From assembly GCA_013423325.1 (NCBI GenBank), contig BLJB01000086.1, positions 1 through 64,000 of the forward strand: a stretch of DNA of 64,000 nucleotides. Reading direction: 5' to 3'. A program made the position numbers and the translations under genes. The notes under the pieces are model-generated. The model worked only from the letters and a program-made list of their open reading frames with translations. It was not told where the DNA came from and did not search any database. The stretch's first letter is position 1. The number at the start of each line of letters is the position of its first letter. Below, piece after piece: positions 1 through 11,971 of the stretch. This DNA comes from Usnea hakonensis. Its lineage: Eukaryota > Ascomycota > Lecanoromycetes > Lecanorales > Parmeliaceae.

Positions 1-2205
1 ACTGCAATGCGATGCAGTCAGCTTTAATCACCCGCATGCAGGCGGTGCCCCACCCCCCCCTCCATCTATGCAACTTTGACAGCCAGTGGAGAAAAGTCCA
101 CTCCCGCCCAAATCCCCCTTCCCCGACCATTTTCCAATCACCACGAGGCAGGTCTGAGAGTCTCCACACACACACACACACTCACTCACTCACTCACTCA
201 CACTCACTCACAAAGAGAGAGAGATTTACCCACAAGGCTGCCAGATGATGCAAGAGCGCCCGACATCTTGCAGAACTTTCGCAGTGATAACACGCGCGCA
301 CAGACGGACAGCGTGTCCAACAAGCACAAGGTCGTGAATCCCGTGCAGATAAGAATGGTTCCTCCCAAGTCGCAAGAGCATGTATGTGAGCAGTAGGTTT
401 GGTGAAATCCTAGGTACGTATACAAAATATGCCAGCTTCTGGCATGGATCTCCGCAATTTTTTCCCTCCTGTTAGGTCAACCCAAAGTAAGACGTGTAAG
501 AAAAACAGACGCGTTTCTTACCCTCGCCTCAACATCGCCCTTCTCTGCCTGATCCCTAGAGGTACAGCCTCAGCACAGAAACATGGAATTTCGTGCATTG
601 TGCATGCAGCAGAACGGAAAGAAATCTCCCTTCTTTTCCTCTCCTTTCCGCGCCAAAAACAGATACAGTAGGTAGGCTTTCCAAAATCCTTTTCGGCCTT
701 TTTTCTTCTTTTTGGGTGGTGGAGTTCTGCAAAGGGATAGGATAGGCGATCAAATCTGCAGGTAGCTGATTAAGGTAGATACTTCTAGATTAGGATGCTG
801 CATGAATTGTTGGCTTCAGGGGTGAACAGGGGGGAATGGTGGGCCGTGGGTGTTTTAATTTCTAGGTGAACCGCGGGCGTTGAGCGTGGGCATGAGCGTG
901 GGGTTAGGGTGGGCTTAGCCTAAGGTACTCGTACAGTACCTAAGCCATGGCCAACTTTTTTATTCAATATTTGCCTCTTTCTCCATCTACTTCTCCATCT
1001 CCAAGAGCATAAGGTAGTGTATTGGTGTTAGAAGCCGAGGAAATATTGTGACTAAACAAAGTACCGAAATGAGCATGTTGAAAATATATATAGTAAGGTA
1101 AGGTACCTACTAATAGTATGGGTAGTCGGGCTAGCGGTAAGTGTAAAGAATAGAGAATGGGGATATGCTTGTTCGTGTTGACAGTAGTCGTCTAGTAGAG
1201 TCAAACATACCACCAACATATGAGTACTCCGTAAAGGTGGACCTGATATGATCATCTATCTAGTGGCGGAGTGAGCCAAGGGGATGATACCTACCTATAC
1301 CACACTTCCATTTACCCAACTACCCTGTACCGTGTACCTGAATGCCGACATGATCGAGTCAAACCAAACCCGTACGAGAGAAGGAGAGAGAAGGCTGTCT
1401 GATTACTATACAGACTACTACTACCACCAAACCATTGACGAAAGAATGAAAAAACTTTGAGCTTTGCAGCAATGACCCAGGTTACGAAGGTTGTATTCAC
1501 AGCATGTCAGACGTGGACGATTGTGTGTTCGTTCCTCAAACGTAGAATCTGAGCTCGCAGCATTCGCTAGCTACAACATAAATGTCCATGATTCCCTAGC
1601 ATGTATTCCCACCTATCGCATCTCGTGTGCGCAACTCTTTTCATCGCCACCATCAACCGGCATATTTCCCACCCCAGATATCCAGGCAAGAAACCATCCT
1701 CGACACATCCACTGTAGCATACAACCACGTGCGCCAAATGCAAACCCGCCTTTTCGCCCGCTTTGGCATATGCCCCATCCCATTCGCCTTCCCCCGCTAA
1801 AATTCCACACTGTAGTCATGGAGAAAAGGCTGAATACATCACAACAATTAAACCTTGTTGCCCGTCCATGAAATCTATATGCTTGACAGAAAGGAACTTC
1901 GTTATGTAGATGCGCCTCGAATGACCGTGGCGAATTAGTATTAGTATTAGTATATTAGGTTGTACATCTCTGTCGAGACCTGTATTCGACGCAGGCTTAC
2001 GGAAATGAAATCGTCCACGTTCAGACAGGGACTCGTGAGACTGATGATAAAACAAGTGTTGTACTCGTACAAGTTTGGCGAATATTGTGCGCAGCCCGTT
2101 GCTCGCTCAAGGCGTGCTTCCTCCCTAAGAGGCGGCGGTCTAAGTAGTGTGTGCTTGCTAATTGCAATTTCTGTGGTCTCTTGCACCACGATTGTTCTTT
2201 GATGC
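1..2205. other. Intergenic region at the window edge
   Basis: I found no supportable gene here. The short open frames have no recognisable domain and no consistent splice pattern. The stretch holds a CA/CT microsatellite near 163-224 and GGTAC-type motifs near 919-946 and 1093-1111. The right end probably contains the 3' untranslated region of the homeobox gene, which is read towards it. Confidence 0.6.
163..224. repeat. CA / CTCA / GA microsatellite
   Basis: A CA run (about 163-180) passes into CTCA repeats and then a short GA run. It is simple-sequence DNA with no coding role. Confidence 0.9.
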
Positions 2206-4405
2206 CTACTTCTTTCCGTTGCCAGTCGAAAAGTCTTTTGGCGTGCTGTGGCTAAAAGTGTAGGTCTTGACCTCTTGCCCGTGTTGAGATGGAACCGGCG
2301 GACCAATATCAATCTTGATGTCAAGCTCTTTGTGCGCCGGGTGCGTGCTTTGAAATGGAAGATGGCAAATCTGATTCGGTCCCATACTAGGATGCGAGCT
2401 CAGCAAGCTTGGTTGCGGACCTGCGACAAGATTCATTGGTCCGCTGTGGCTATGATGATGGATAAGGGGGTGACCCGGTCTTAAGGGCAGCATCTGTGGA
2501 CCGTGTCGATAGGGCTCAGGTGGTGTTACTGACGGAGTAGGCCAGCCCGCATTGAATCCGTCCGCAGCCATTGGTGGTGAATCATTAAAAAAACTTGTTA
2601 AATGTGGAGGGGCAGACTGGGGAGGGGGGTGAAATGGAAACTGCTGTTGCTGTGGATGCCCCTGTTCATATGAAATGTGAGAAGCTGCGCCTTGGTAGAC
2701 TGGAGGTGATGGAGGCAAGCTGAAGCCGTTCTGAGCAGTGTACGCAGTGGCACTACTGTCATAGTCACTTGGCTCCCAGTTCGAAGCCAACGGGCTATAA
2801 TTTGGCCACGTAGTGTGGACCTGTGGGGCGAATCCGGCAGAACATGGAGTGAGAAGGCTTGGCTCAGGACAAGGGGTTTGCGAGATATGTGCATTGATAG
2901 GAGGATTTGTCTGGGATTCTGATAATGAGGCCAATTGAAAGCACGATTCGAAGTTTCGGGGGGACATTTGAGCAGAAACCGTGCCAGGTTTTGTTACTCT
3001 TCCAGTCATGACATTCAAATTGTTTCCCGTCGATCTAATGCGGCGAACCGGTGACTGTTTGCTAGAACCTGGAGGGGATGCTCGCAGGTGGGAAGAAGAT
3101 GTTACAGGTCCTGTATACGAAAAGCTCCGGCTTGAATCGTTATGCAAGGCCAGTGGCTGTGGGCGTCTTTTCTTCGCGGCAAATTCAAAAGAGCCCGGTC
3201 CAAACGGCGACTTAGAGACAGTTGCGTCAGGACTGACTTGAGGCGTCGCTAGACCAGTAGTGGAGGCAAGTGAACTTGCTGACGCAGGATGGGATGTCCC
3301 ACGCAGTCCTCCGAGTCCGGTCCGTGAGTGCTGGATGTGTATTGTGTCAAATTTTCCTGCTAGATCAGACGAGTCTGATCCTCTATGGGGGAAGATTGAC
3401 TGATTAAGACTCCGCATCGGAGGAGTCCCCTGTGGTGGAGTCATGAAATCCTGATGCTCGCCTCCTTCCGAAGAAGTTGTGACAAAGCTCTGGGTTGAAG
3501 GATTGCCGACAGGGCTCCCGTCAATGGCAGTGCGGTACATGGGCTGAGATTGAGCGTTGGAACAGTCGTTCACGAACCCACCCTGTAATTGATTAGACGC
3601 GTCGGCGAGGGGATCTGGAGACCATTCAAATATGTCTCGTTCAACGACCGGTTGAGCCGGAATCTTCGAAATGTCGTAGGAGCCGGTCGGCCACACAGGA
3701 TCGGTTCCTCCAATATTGAAGTCAAGTTGCGGAGTTGCATGGTCGTTGAAATTGGGAATAACGCTCATGCTGGAGGTGTACGGTGGATTCATCTCCTCTA
3801 AATCTGAGAAGCCGAAGGAATTAACGTAATCGGTTGACAGGACCGGGCCTTGCCCTTGGGACGAAAAGTTTTCAAGGGAATACGTGTGCGGTATTTGTTC
3901 GTATTGCGTCGAGGGAAATACGGTTGCTGGAGCGTGGTGGTTCTCCTGCTCCGGTGAGACATCATATCTCCGCTCTTGAGGATTCTGATGTTTTGCTTTA
4001 GCTCGCCGATTCTGAAACCAATTCTGCGAATTCGGTCAACACAAAAAGTGACGACAAGCAGGAGGGGTCGCCTACATTGACTTTCTGAAACTCAACACCC
4101 ATCCTTTCGGCCAAGGTCTTCTTGTATTCTGTATTCGGCTTATATCTTTCCGCGAATTCGGCTTCTAGTGTGGCCAGTTGCTCTTGCGTCAGACGGGATC
4201 GAGTTCCCAAGTCGCCGTCGTCTGTGTTTGTGATATGCTGGGCAGAATAAGGTTGTGGTTTGTAATTGGTCTGGAATTGTATGTCCTTGGCGGCATGATA
4301 ATCGTGCGACTTGTTCTTCGACATGGGTGCCGAAAACTGGTAGACGGAATCTGCAGTAGGGAACATGGACTCGGGCTGAGAGTATTCGTAGTGACTGTGT
4401 GCCAT
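2206..4405 (-). CDS. Homeobox (homeodomain) transcription factor
   Basis: This is a predicted nuclear DNA-binding regulator of about 715 aa with two exons: 4405-4076 and 4023-2206. The 52-nt intron splits the homeodomain just before helix 3, as seen from GT at 4075 and AG ending at 4024. The homeodomain spans about residues 69-124. It begins near RSRLTQEQLATLEAEF and joins across the intron to give VNNWFQNRRAKAKHQ, which carries the invariant W, F, N and R of the recognition helix. The remaining 590 residues are low-complexity Pro/Ser/Gln/His-rich sequence with no other domain, as is common in fungal activators. The start at 4405 (MAHSHYEY) is chosen because the protein becomes natural there; an upstream exon is possible. 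The asparagine before WFQNRR resembles the conidiation-type Htf1/HOX2 class, but that assignment is a guess. The gene is followed upstream by 3.7 kb of non-coding DNA, which suggests complex regulation. Confidence 0.88.
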
Positions 4406-7400
4406 TGCGGGATTCAATTGACCATGTTTTGCGTGTAACAAGGTGTAAAAGGATGGCCGTGAACGAGATGCCCTTTCGGAGCAAGCAACTGAATGCTTGG
4501 TGATATACTTGAATCCTGGGGATAATTCCGAGCACGGGTTTCGAAAAAGTGGCGTCAAAGAGCTTCAGCTGCCGAAGACAAGCCAATGAGAGGTACCTCG
4601 TATCGTGACAATCTGGTCTGAAAGATTAAGCAAGGCGTGTTCTGCAGCGTCGTTCGAGCGGTTCCGGCTGTTGGGTAGGCAAGAACGATTGGTAGATTGA
4701 GGGGGGCAAATGATCCAATGGATGAGCGAGAGGAGAGTGAGATGAGTGCAAAAAGCGAAGCGAATGTAATGGGTCCAAAGCGTAGACCGGATTGGTGAGC
4801 GAGTGTGAGGGTTACTAGAAAGGGTAAAGAAGAGGAAGATCGATGGGAATGAGGTAGTATTACTATCTATCAGTGAAGAACGAGTGGCACTAATCTGTTA
4901 ATGTATGTTTTTTTTCCTCCATGAATGGGGTTTGGTAATGAAAAGAAATAGACAAGAACAAGAAATAGTAGTACTCCAAGTAAATAAATGGGAATAAATA
5001 ATTTGAGAGCTTCAGAGGGCAAAAGGCAAAAAAAGATAGCAACGAGCGGCGCGAAAGCTCCGGGAGGGCCCCGCGGCTAGGGGCACCGCTAAGGACACAG
5101 GGACTTGAGTGGACGGCGGACGGTACTTTTAGCATGTACGTTAGTGCCTAAGAGTAATGCGAAGTGTATACGTTACCCCTGCTCCACTACTTTATTATCT
5201 TGCCCTGTATCCTCAACTTGCCCTAGGCTCTGATCATCCTTGGCCCCAATCCTTAGTGGTTTACTATTCAAACCCGAGTACTCCGTATACCTTAGGTACC
5301 TTGAACCTTAGCTTCCAGTTGTTTAATTCAAGACTTGGGATAGACTCTTTTTGAAGTCACCGTCGATTCATTACCTTAGCCTTGTCACAACTAAGGTGAA
5401 TATAGGTAAGGTAGGTAAAAATAATAGTCAAAGTACCTAAGAAGCAGTCATAGCCAAGGCTTCGGGTACCAAGTCCTTTTTTTCCCTTTTCCCTTGCCGT
5501 GCAAATCAGGCTTTGGCTAACTGGGTTTTGTCTGCTGCAATCGTGCGTTGCAACTTGTCCATGGAGCAGACTTACAGCGTTTTGGTCTTTGGAGCGTTTT
5601 AGAACGCTGGTCGAGGCTCTCCATGATTCACCAGTCATCCACTCAATTCCCCGCGCACCTCAAAGCAAAACATTATGTATTTTATTATTATCGCACCAGC
5701 GACAGCATGAGACTGCACCACATATGCCGCACGCACAAGATTCGAAGCGAGAGAATTTAACGTATTAGACTTCGCCTCTTTGGAGTGCTTGGGACACGAG
5801 ATACAAGTACCGCGACTATCCCCTTGCGTGACCATCAATTTCCACATGAACCAAAAAATCCAAAGCCTAATAATTATCATAGCTGAGGTGGTACATCTAC
5901 ATCTACAACCCACATGACCTACAGGACTTACTTTACTGTCGTCACTTGTCCCCGCCGAAAAGGCAGATTGAGAGATTAAGATTGAACCGGAAGGGAAGGG
6001 CAAAACAGTCTAAAGAAAGAAAGAAGAACATGTTCCGATCCATCATCTCTCGCCGCCAGTCGCCAAGATCTACCACGAGGGTTCTCTACCCCTGGCACTT
6101 GACCCTGCCCCTGGCCGCAATTACGGTCCTTCCCATACATAAATCATGCTATTTTTGATCTTTCTTTGAACACTATAAATCTTAATTAACTGCGTATTTA
6201 CAGTGAGTACATTCTGCCTTCATCGCTTTGAGTCCAAGGTTGAATTATCCATGTATCCTTCCAACTTTGGCGCATTATTATTATTTCACCATTTTGTCTC
6301 ACTATTTTCCTTTCCACGACCCAAGACTAATACCAGCTAATACCAGTAACCGTGTTCACAAGTGAATCGAATCCTAGCTGCAAGGCAAGGTGACGTTGTT
6401 GGCGAGATCGTGCTGATGATGCAGGGACCTATTTCTGGTATACACGGATACATGCTGACTGCATTAGTACTCATTAGTATGGGATTTGGTACCTAGCAAG
6501 GAACATGTGGCAGTGGGGTGTTTTCCGTCAAGGCGCTACTGTAGCTACAGTAGCGAAGGTGGGATAAGAGGCTGTTGGGGAGAGACAAAATTATACAACA
6601 ATAATAATGGAACTTGGACCCAAGGCAGTGACATGGAGTTGCCGTCAAGATCAAAAGCTGACCAAGACTAGGTAAGTAAACTGTGACATGGCGGCGAGGA
6701 TCCAGACCCAGGATGTGAGTATGCAGATGTGCGCACCTTTCGGCAAATGGTTGGATCAGGGGATAGTCGTTAGACAGTCGGCAAGTCGGCCACCGCGCTT
6801 TGTCGGGATGATCATGACGACTGTTGAAGTGGGAGTCTTGAGGCTCCCCAAGCAAATTCCGGATGATTTTATCTCCCTTGCAGATCATAGATCGTCGGTA
6901 GTTCTTCCTACCTTCTTTACCTCACTAGAGTATCACTATCACACTCTATCTTGCCTCTCGACCCTCTTACCGACAGACCGGATAACACGCTATGATTCTC
7001 TAATCAATGGTACTTTGGCGGAAGCTGAGAGGAGAGTATGAGGTGGAGAGTAAGAGTGAGACAGCTGTCCAAAGATGCCTAGGCTCACGGCACTGCAAAT
7101 GTGCGATAGTCTTCGGTACTTGATCTGTTGGAGCCCGTACCTGCAAGCCTCCGTAACACATGAGACCTGAGGCGACTCGCCGGCTCCAGTCTCGAGGAAG
7201 ATACTCTCACACTCTTACACTCTCACGCTCTCACCAGTCACTAGGTACGTACTTTGTTGAATGCGGAAGGGCCACGCGTGGCAAAGGCATGATTGGAAGA
7301 GCACGTTTCGCTAAGTCGCCAAGACACGTACTTCGTATTCAAATTCCTGACTCACTCCTCCGACCTCCGTACCACGGTGCGCATAGAAGAAGAAAATGTA

Positions 7401-8130
7401 ATACGCATGTAACTTACAGAAACCTTGGCGTTGCGCTGTCAAACCGCTAATCCGCTTCCCCCCGATAACTTTGAACCAGTTTTTGCAAGCCAGCGCCCAA
7501 CGGCGGCTTTTTTTTTTCTTTCCCAAGGTCTGCCTCAGCTGCCCTGAAGAACGCCACAGGCTTCAGGGGCAGTCCCTGTCATCAATTTACTCAAAACGGG
7601 GAAGTAAACGCTCAGTTGCAACTATGCAGGCTGCACTCCGCAACGCAGACTGTATGGACCGACTCGCCGTTGGAACCTGGAACTGGCCACACCGCCCCAT
7701 GTCCCCGTCGTCATTCGTCGCATATCTGTTTGGGCAGCACATTTTGAATTTCCCCAAAGCGCAATGATCGGCCATGTCAATCCTGGCCACTCCTGAAAAG
7801 GGGTCAGATCTTCGACCCGACGAGCGATCTGCAAAATTCTAGCCGAAAAGCCCCAAAATACAATGTCTACATCCGGTAAAAGTGGATTACGCTAGAGCGG
7901 ATTGGGGAGGGTAGAGGCAGGGTTTGAGCTATCTTTTCGCGCTTCCCGACGATGATCCAACAGGACCAACGTCTATTATCATTCAAATCCCAAGATGCCT
8001 TGAGGCTTCAAATCTAGATCTTTGCCGGTCTCATACCAGACCTTTTGTCCCCCACCCCACACTTTTGGTACACAGTACGTACTTATGTCGTACCCCTACA
8101 TGAAGATGCTTGAAGGAAATCAATGCGCTT
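4406..8130. other. Long intergenic region upstream of the homeobox gene
   Basis: I see no gene in these 3.7 kb. Open frames are short and compositionally random. The part next to 4405 is purine-rich on the + strand (pyrimidine-rich leader for the minus-strand gene). The region carries TAAGGT/GGTACC motifs (5290-5303, 5395-5442) and a perfect 22-bp palindrome at 6534-6555. It serves the 5' side of the homeobox gene and the 3' side of the phosphatase gene at 8131. Confidence 0.55.
6534..6555. repeat. Perfect 22-bp palindrome
   Basis: The two arms CGCTACTGTAG and CTACAGTAGCG are exact inverse complements with no spacer. It could be a dimeric regulator site or a cruciform-prone element. It lies about 2.1 kb upstream of the homeobox start, so any link to that gene is speculative. 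Confidence 0.7.
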
Positions 8131-9188
8131 CTATTCTAGCCAATTCGATATCTCCATTTCAACTTCCCCTGTAACCGCGTTTCGATTGACCAATCGAACG
8201 CTCTGAAGATCCTTGACAATCCAGTCCGGCCCATTTTCTCGTAACTGCGCGATGCTATGCGTCGTCGCTAACGCAACCACCAAGGAGGACGCAGCCTTCC
8301 CAGCACGAATACCTGCCGGAGAATCCTCCACCACGAGAACCTTGGTGTCGGCTCGTAGACCGAGCTTTGCTCGCCCAAGGGCATAGCACTCAGGATCTAC
8401 TCACCTCAGTGCCCATCCTGCAATGTTTCAACCACTGACCAACGCTCGGCTTACCTGGCTTTCCCTCTTCAACATCTTCCGCAACGACCAAGTTCCGAGG
8501 ATGAGCGAGCTTCATAACGTCAAGCCATCCAGTCACAAGAGGCCGTGTACCGCTTGTCACGATTGCCCATGGTGCCTTGGCTGCCTCGAGCGAGGCGAGC
8601 AATTCTTCATGTATCGGGAGTTGGCCAGGCTCCGTTAAGAATTTGGGATGACGATCGAAATGACCCACTCACCTCGGGCTCCAGGTACCTCAACAGCGTC
8701 AGCACCAAACTCTTTTGGTATCTGTGGAGTAAAGCGATTGTGAGATAAGGTTCCCCCCTTATTCAATAGATTATCGTCATAGATCCAGTGACCTACCAAG
8801 CCTTCAACGTGACTGACATCTAGGCTTTCATTAGCTCGACGCAGGTCAATATGCAGGCACAGAATGAAGGTTCAGCACTCACACCCCCAATTGGCCTTGC
8901 TTGGATCGTAGAGTTGCATCGTATCTATCGATCTCCTCCCGTGGGAAGACTGCAAGATCACGGTGGGGTCCACACCCAATTCTCTGCCTATTCTGGAGAC
9001 GTTGGTCGGTAAACTGAACGATCCTCCTTATACGGAACTTGCGGCAAAGAAGAATCGCACCTGTGCCAATGCTTGACAATAGCGTCTGTTGAGTCGACGA
9101 TGGTCCCATCCATATCTAAGAGGACTCCACTAAAAGAATGGGTCTCTGGCCGGCCCGTAAAGCCTGGGCTCTTCTCTGACGACGGCAT
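8131..9188 (-). CDS. HAD-superfamily GPP/DOG-type phosphatase
   Basis: This is a soluble haloacid-dehalogenase phosphatase of 241 aa. Close relatives are yeast Gpp1/Gpp2 (glycerol-3-phosphatase) and Dog1/Dog2 (2-deoxyglucose-6-phosphatase). Six exons give an exact reading frame: 9188-9061, 8992-8883, 8819-8797, 8721-8673, 8604-8455 and 8396-8131. The HAD signatures are in order. Motif I is LLDMDGTIVDST, with the nucleophile Asp and the acid Asp two residues on. Motif II is VTSGT. The motif III lysine lies in GKPDPECY, rebuilt across the last intron. Motif IV is VVEDSPAGIRAG. Length matches the family. The substrate cannot be told from sequence; if it is a glycerol phosphatase it would make the osmolyte glycerol under HOG control. 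The start is 674 bp from the divergent NUG1 start. Five introns in a gene this short is intron-dense for the window. Confidence 0.88.
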
Positions 9189-9861
9189 GTTGGTCGTACC
9201 TATCCGGAGACTGTTCCTTGGATGGACTGATTGGGCAATGTCGCAAGTGGAAAAGTGAATTCAAGCGGGCAAGTCTGTTCTCTAATATTTACAGTACTGG
9301 TCCTTCAGATCAAGCCCTTGGATTTGTAAATCAATTGAATTGAACGAGATTGCTACCTTGCTATCCTTTGGGGCGCCTTTCAAATCGTTAAACAAAATGC
9401 TGTTAGAATAAGCGCTCCACGCCGTAGGGTTCCCGAATGGCGAAAGAACTAGGTAGGTAGGTCGCCAGATTAGAGTGTTGCCAGCTTGGACAGAAATGTA
9501 GTACTTACTTTACGTCACCCTCCATGATTTTCTGTTGACTTCCTTCCACTTGTGCAGTTGAATTTTCAGCTTGTCAAAGGCCCGAAGCGGTAGATGCATG
9601 CCTTACTCTATTTAATACGTCTACAGGAGAGATTTCCGGACTGCTATGCCCATACCGAAGGTAAAAAAGTAATGTAAAGTTGTGGCCCGCTAGAGCCCAA
9701 GGTACCTAGACTCTGGAGTACGCAGTCAAAGGTAGTCACCAGCACGGGGATACCCCTCGGCATCCCCTCGGCACAAACTTTTTTTCCTTTGGCTTTAGAA
9801 CCTTAAGATGGCTGCCATAAGCTTAGGCTTATACAACTAACTTCTTCCATACCCATTCAGA
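9189..9861. promoter_or_regulatory. Divergent promoter between phosphatase and NUG1
   Basis: This 673-bp interval lies between two start codons facing away from each other and must hold both promoters. It contains AGGTAGGTAGGT near 9451 and AAGGTACCTAG near 9699. No other site is assigned. Confidence 0.5.
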
Positions 9862-11594
9862 ATGGGTAACAAACCTGGGAGTGGGTTACCCATCTGTGTA
9901 TTTGTCTACAATCTAATGAAGAGAATACAGAGCCCAAGTCGAAACGAACACCTGTGCGATTACGACACAAGATCGAGAAAGCAGGTGCAGCAAAGCAGCG
10001 AAAACAGAGGAAGCTTGCAAAGACGGTACACTTTATTTCAATACCTTTCAGCACCTGCCATAGCTTACCAATCTTTCAGAATCCAGAATGGAGGTCCCGA
10101 TTAAAGAAAGACCCCGGAATTCCTAATCTCTTCCCCTACAAAGACCGCATCCTCCATGAGATCGAAGAGAAAAAGCGATTAAAAGAGGAAGAATCTCAGA
10201 GGAAGAGGGAAGAAGCAAAAGTGACGAAAGCTACCGCGCCGATAGACCAACATGTTTCAGTGGAAGAAGATTTGGAGGGCGATGATGCGCTCTCAGACCT
10301 TCTGGATGAAGACATGGACGGAGATACACCCAATGACTCCACAAACCCAATGAGCGCCCTGCTAGCCTCTGCCAGAGCTCGGGCGGCAGAGTATGAGAAT
10401 AAGCCAGACGAATCCGAGGATGAAATGGACGAAGGTGATGAAGTAGATGGCGGTGCTGACCTCACAACCGCCATTTCCCTCCCAACTTCGGGTCCCCAAA
10501 GACTCGAATCATCCCGCCGCGCCTTCGACAAAGTTTTCAAGGCCGTCCTCTCAACCTCCGATATTCTCCTCTACGTCCTCGATGCCCGCGATCCCAATGG
10601 TACTCGCTCCCGAGAAATCGAACGGGAGATTAGCGCAGCGGAAACTGGGTCAAAAAGGCTGATCCTCATCCTAAATAAGATTGATCTTGTACCTCCGCCA
10701 GTGGTGAAAGCGTGGCTTATCTACCTCCGCCGCTACTTTCCCACCCTTCCACTTCGAGCAAATACATCAGCTCCGAACGCCCGGACATTCGACCACAAGG
10801 CCCTTACAGTGAAAGGTACGAGCGAAACTTTACTCCGGGCCCTGAAAAGTTACGTCTCCTCCGCACAATTGAAACGCAGCACCACAGTCGGCATAATCGG
10901 CTACCCCAATGTGGGCAAATCCTCCGTCATCAACGCCCTAACCTCTCGCCTGTCGCGGTCATCTTCCACTGCATGCCCCGTCGGCGCAGAAGCTGGCGTA
11001 ACAACCGCTTTACGAGAGGTGAAGCTGGACAATAAACTGAAACTGCTCGATTCCCCTGGTATCGTTTTTCCTCCAGCCTCCAATCAAGGCACAAATGGCG
11101 AACACCATCCCCATCTCTCAGCAAAACAAATAAATCAAGCAAACCTGACCCTCCTCTCCGCCCTCCCGCCCTCCGCAATCACCGACCCAACCACCGCTAT
11201 TACATTACTTCTTCACCGTCTCTCCCGCTCGGAAGCCACGTTACAGCCATTACTAGAGCAGTACAGCCTCTTACCCTCAACGCTCGTGTCTACAGGTGCA
11301 GACGGCGATGTCACGGCAGATTTTCTGACTCAGGTTGCGAGGAAGAGGGGGAGGTTGGGGAAGGGAGGTGTGCCGAACCTGCAGAGCGCTGCCATGGGCG
11401 TGCTGATGGATTGGAGGGATGGCAGGATAAGAGGCTGGGTCGAGGCGCCCAAAGAGACCGAGGCTGAGACAGGGAATGGTGGTGTCGGTAACAAGGAAAT
11501 CGTGAAGGAGTGGGCCAAGGAGTTCAAATTGGAGGGCTTGTGGGGCGATGATGGAGCTGAGGTGGCAGAGGAAGAAGCCGTCATGGAGGAATGA
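9862..11594 (+). CDS. NUG1: Circularly permuted nucleolar GTPase NUG1 (GNL3 type)
   Basis: This is a nucleolar/nuclear GTPase needed for maturation and export of the large ribosomal subunit. Three exons (9862-9880, 9931-10025, 10080-11594) give 542 aa. The 19-nt first exon supplies MGNKPG, and joining it restores the basic Lys/Arg-rich N-terminus (KSKRTPVRLRHKIEK), the RNA-binding GNL3/Grn1-like region. An acidic patch lies near 100-160. The GTPase motifs come in permuted order: DARDP near 206, the G4 NKID near 237, the G1 P-loop GYPNVGKSS near 312 and the G3 DSPG near 362. This order defines the YlqF/NUG1/NOG2 group, and the N-terminal match favours Nug1. The C-terminus is acidic. Intron 2 is 54 nt, in frame and free of stops, so a retained-intron isoform would add 18 residues. 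The gene converges on DPB4. Confidence 0.92.
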
Positions 11595-11971
11595 AACGAT
11601 GGCGACGGTAACTTTTCAAAGTAGCCCAGCTTATATAGCTGGCTCAAACGCAGCGAGCTGGTTGCATCGATGCAGCATCGTCCGCAACAAAGCAGACCTA
11701 CTTGGCAGCCCCAGATCTTCCAATCCGGGCAAAATAGATATCCGCAGTGCAAATGGTAATCTCACGCATCACGTCCGTCTCGACCAATTGGTCAAAGAAG
11801 CCACAACAGAGAAGCCAAACGGCGCCAGATAGTATCTATCCCACCTAACCAATGCTATAGTCTTTTTTTCTTCTCTCTAGACGAAGAATGCTCAATTCCA
11901 CAAACGCCTTTTATTTCTCCCCTTTTCCCTCTTTTAGATCATATCATGAATCCTATACACCCCCCTTACAG
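11595..11971. other. Convergent 3' interval NUG1 / DPB4
   Basis: These 377 bp separate two converging stop codons. They presumably contain both 3' untranslated regions. I see no further feature. Confidence 0.6.

Noticed and set aside
4406..8130. Short frames at 5635-6003 (-), 6493-6888 (-) and 6688-7041 (+)
   Set aside because: No domain, biased composition or splice logic; they look like chance frames in non-coding DNA.
9954..10079. NUG1 starting at the codon near 9954 and reading through intron 2
   Set aside because: That start is a GTG and lacks the conserved basic N-terminus. The short first exon at 9862 and splicing at 10026-10079 restore the family sequence.
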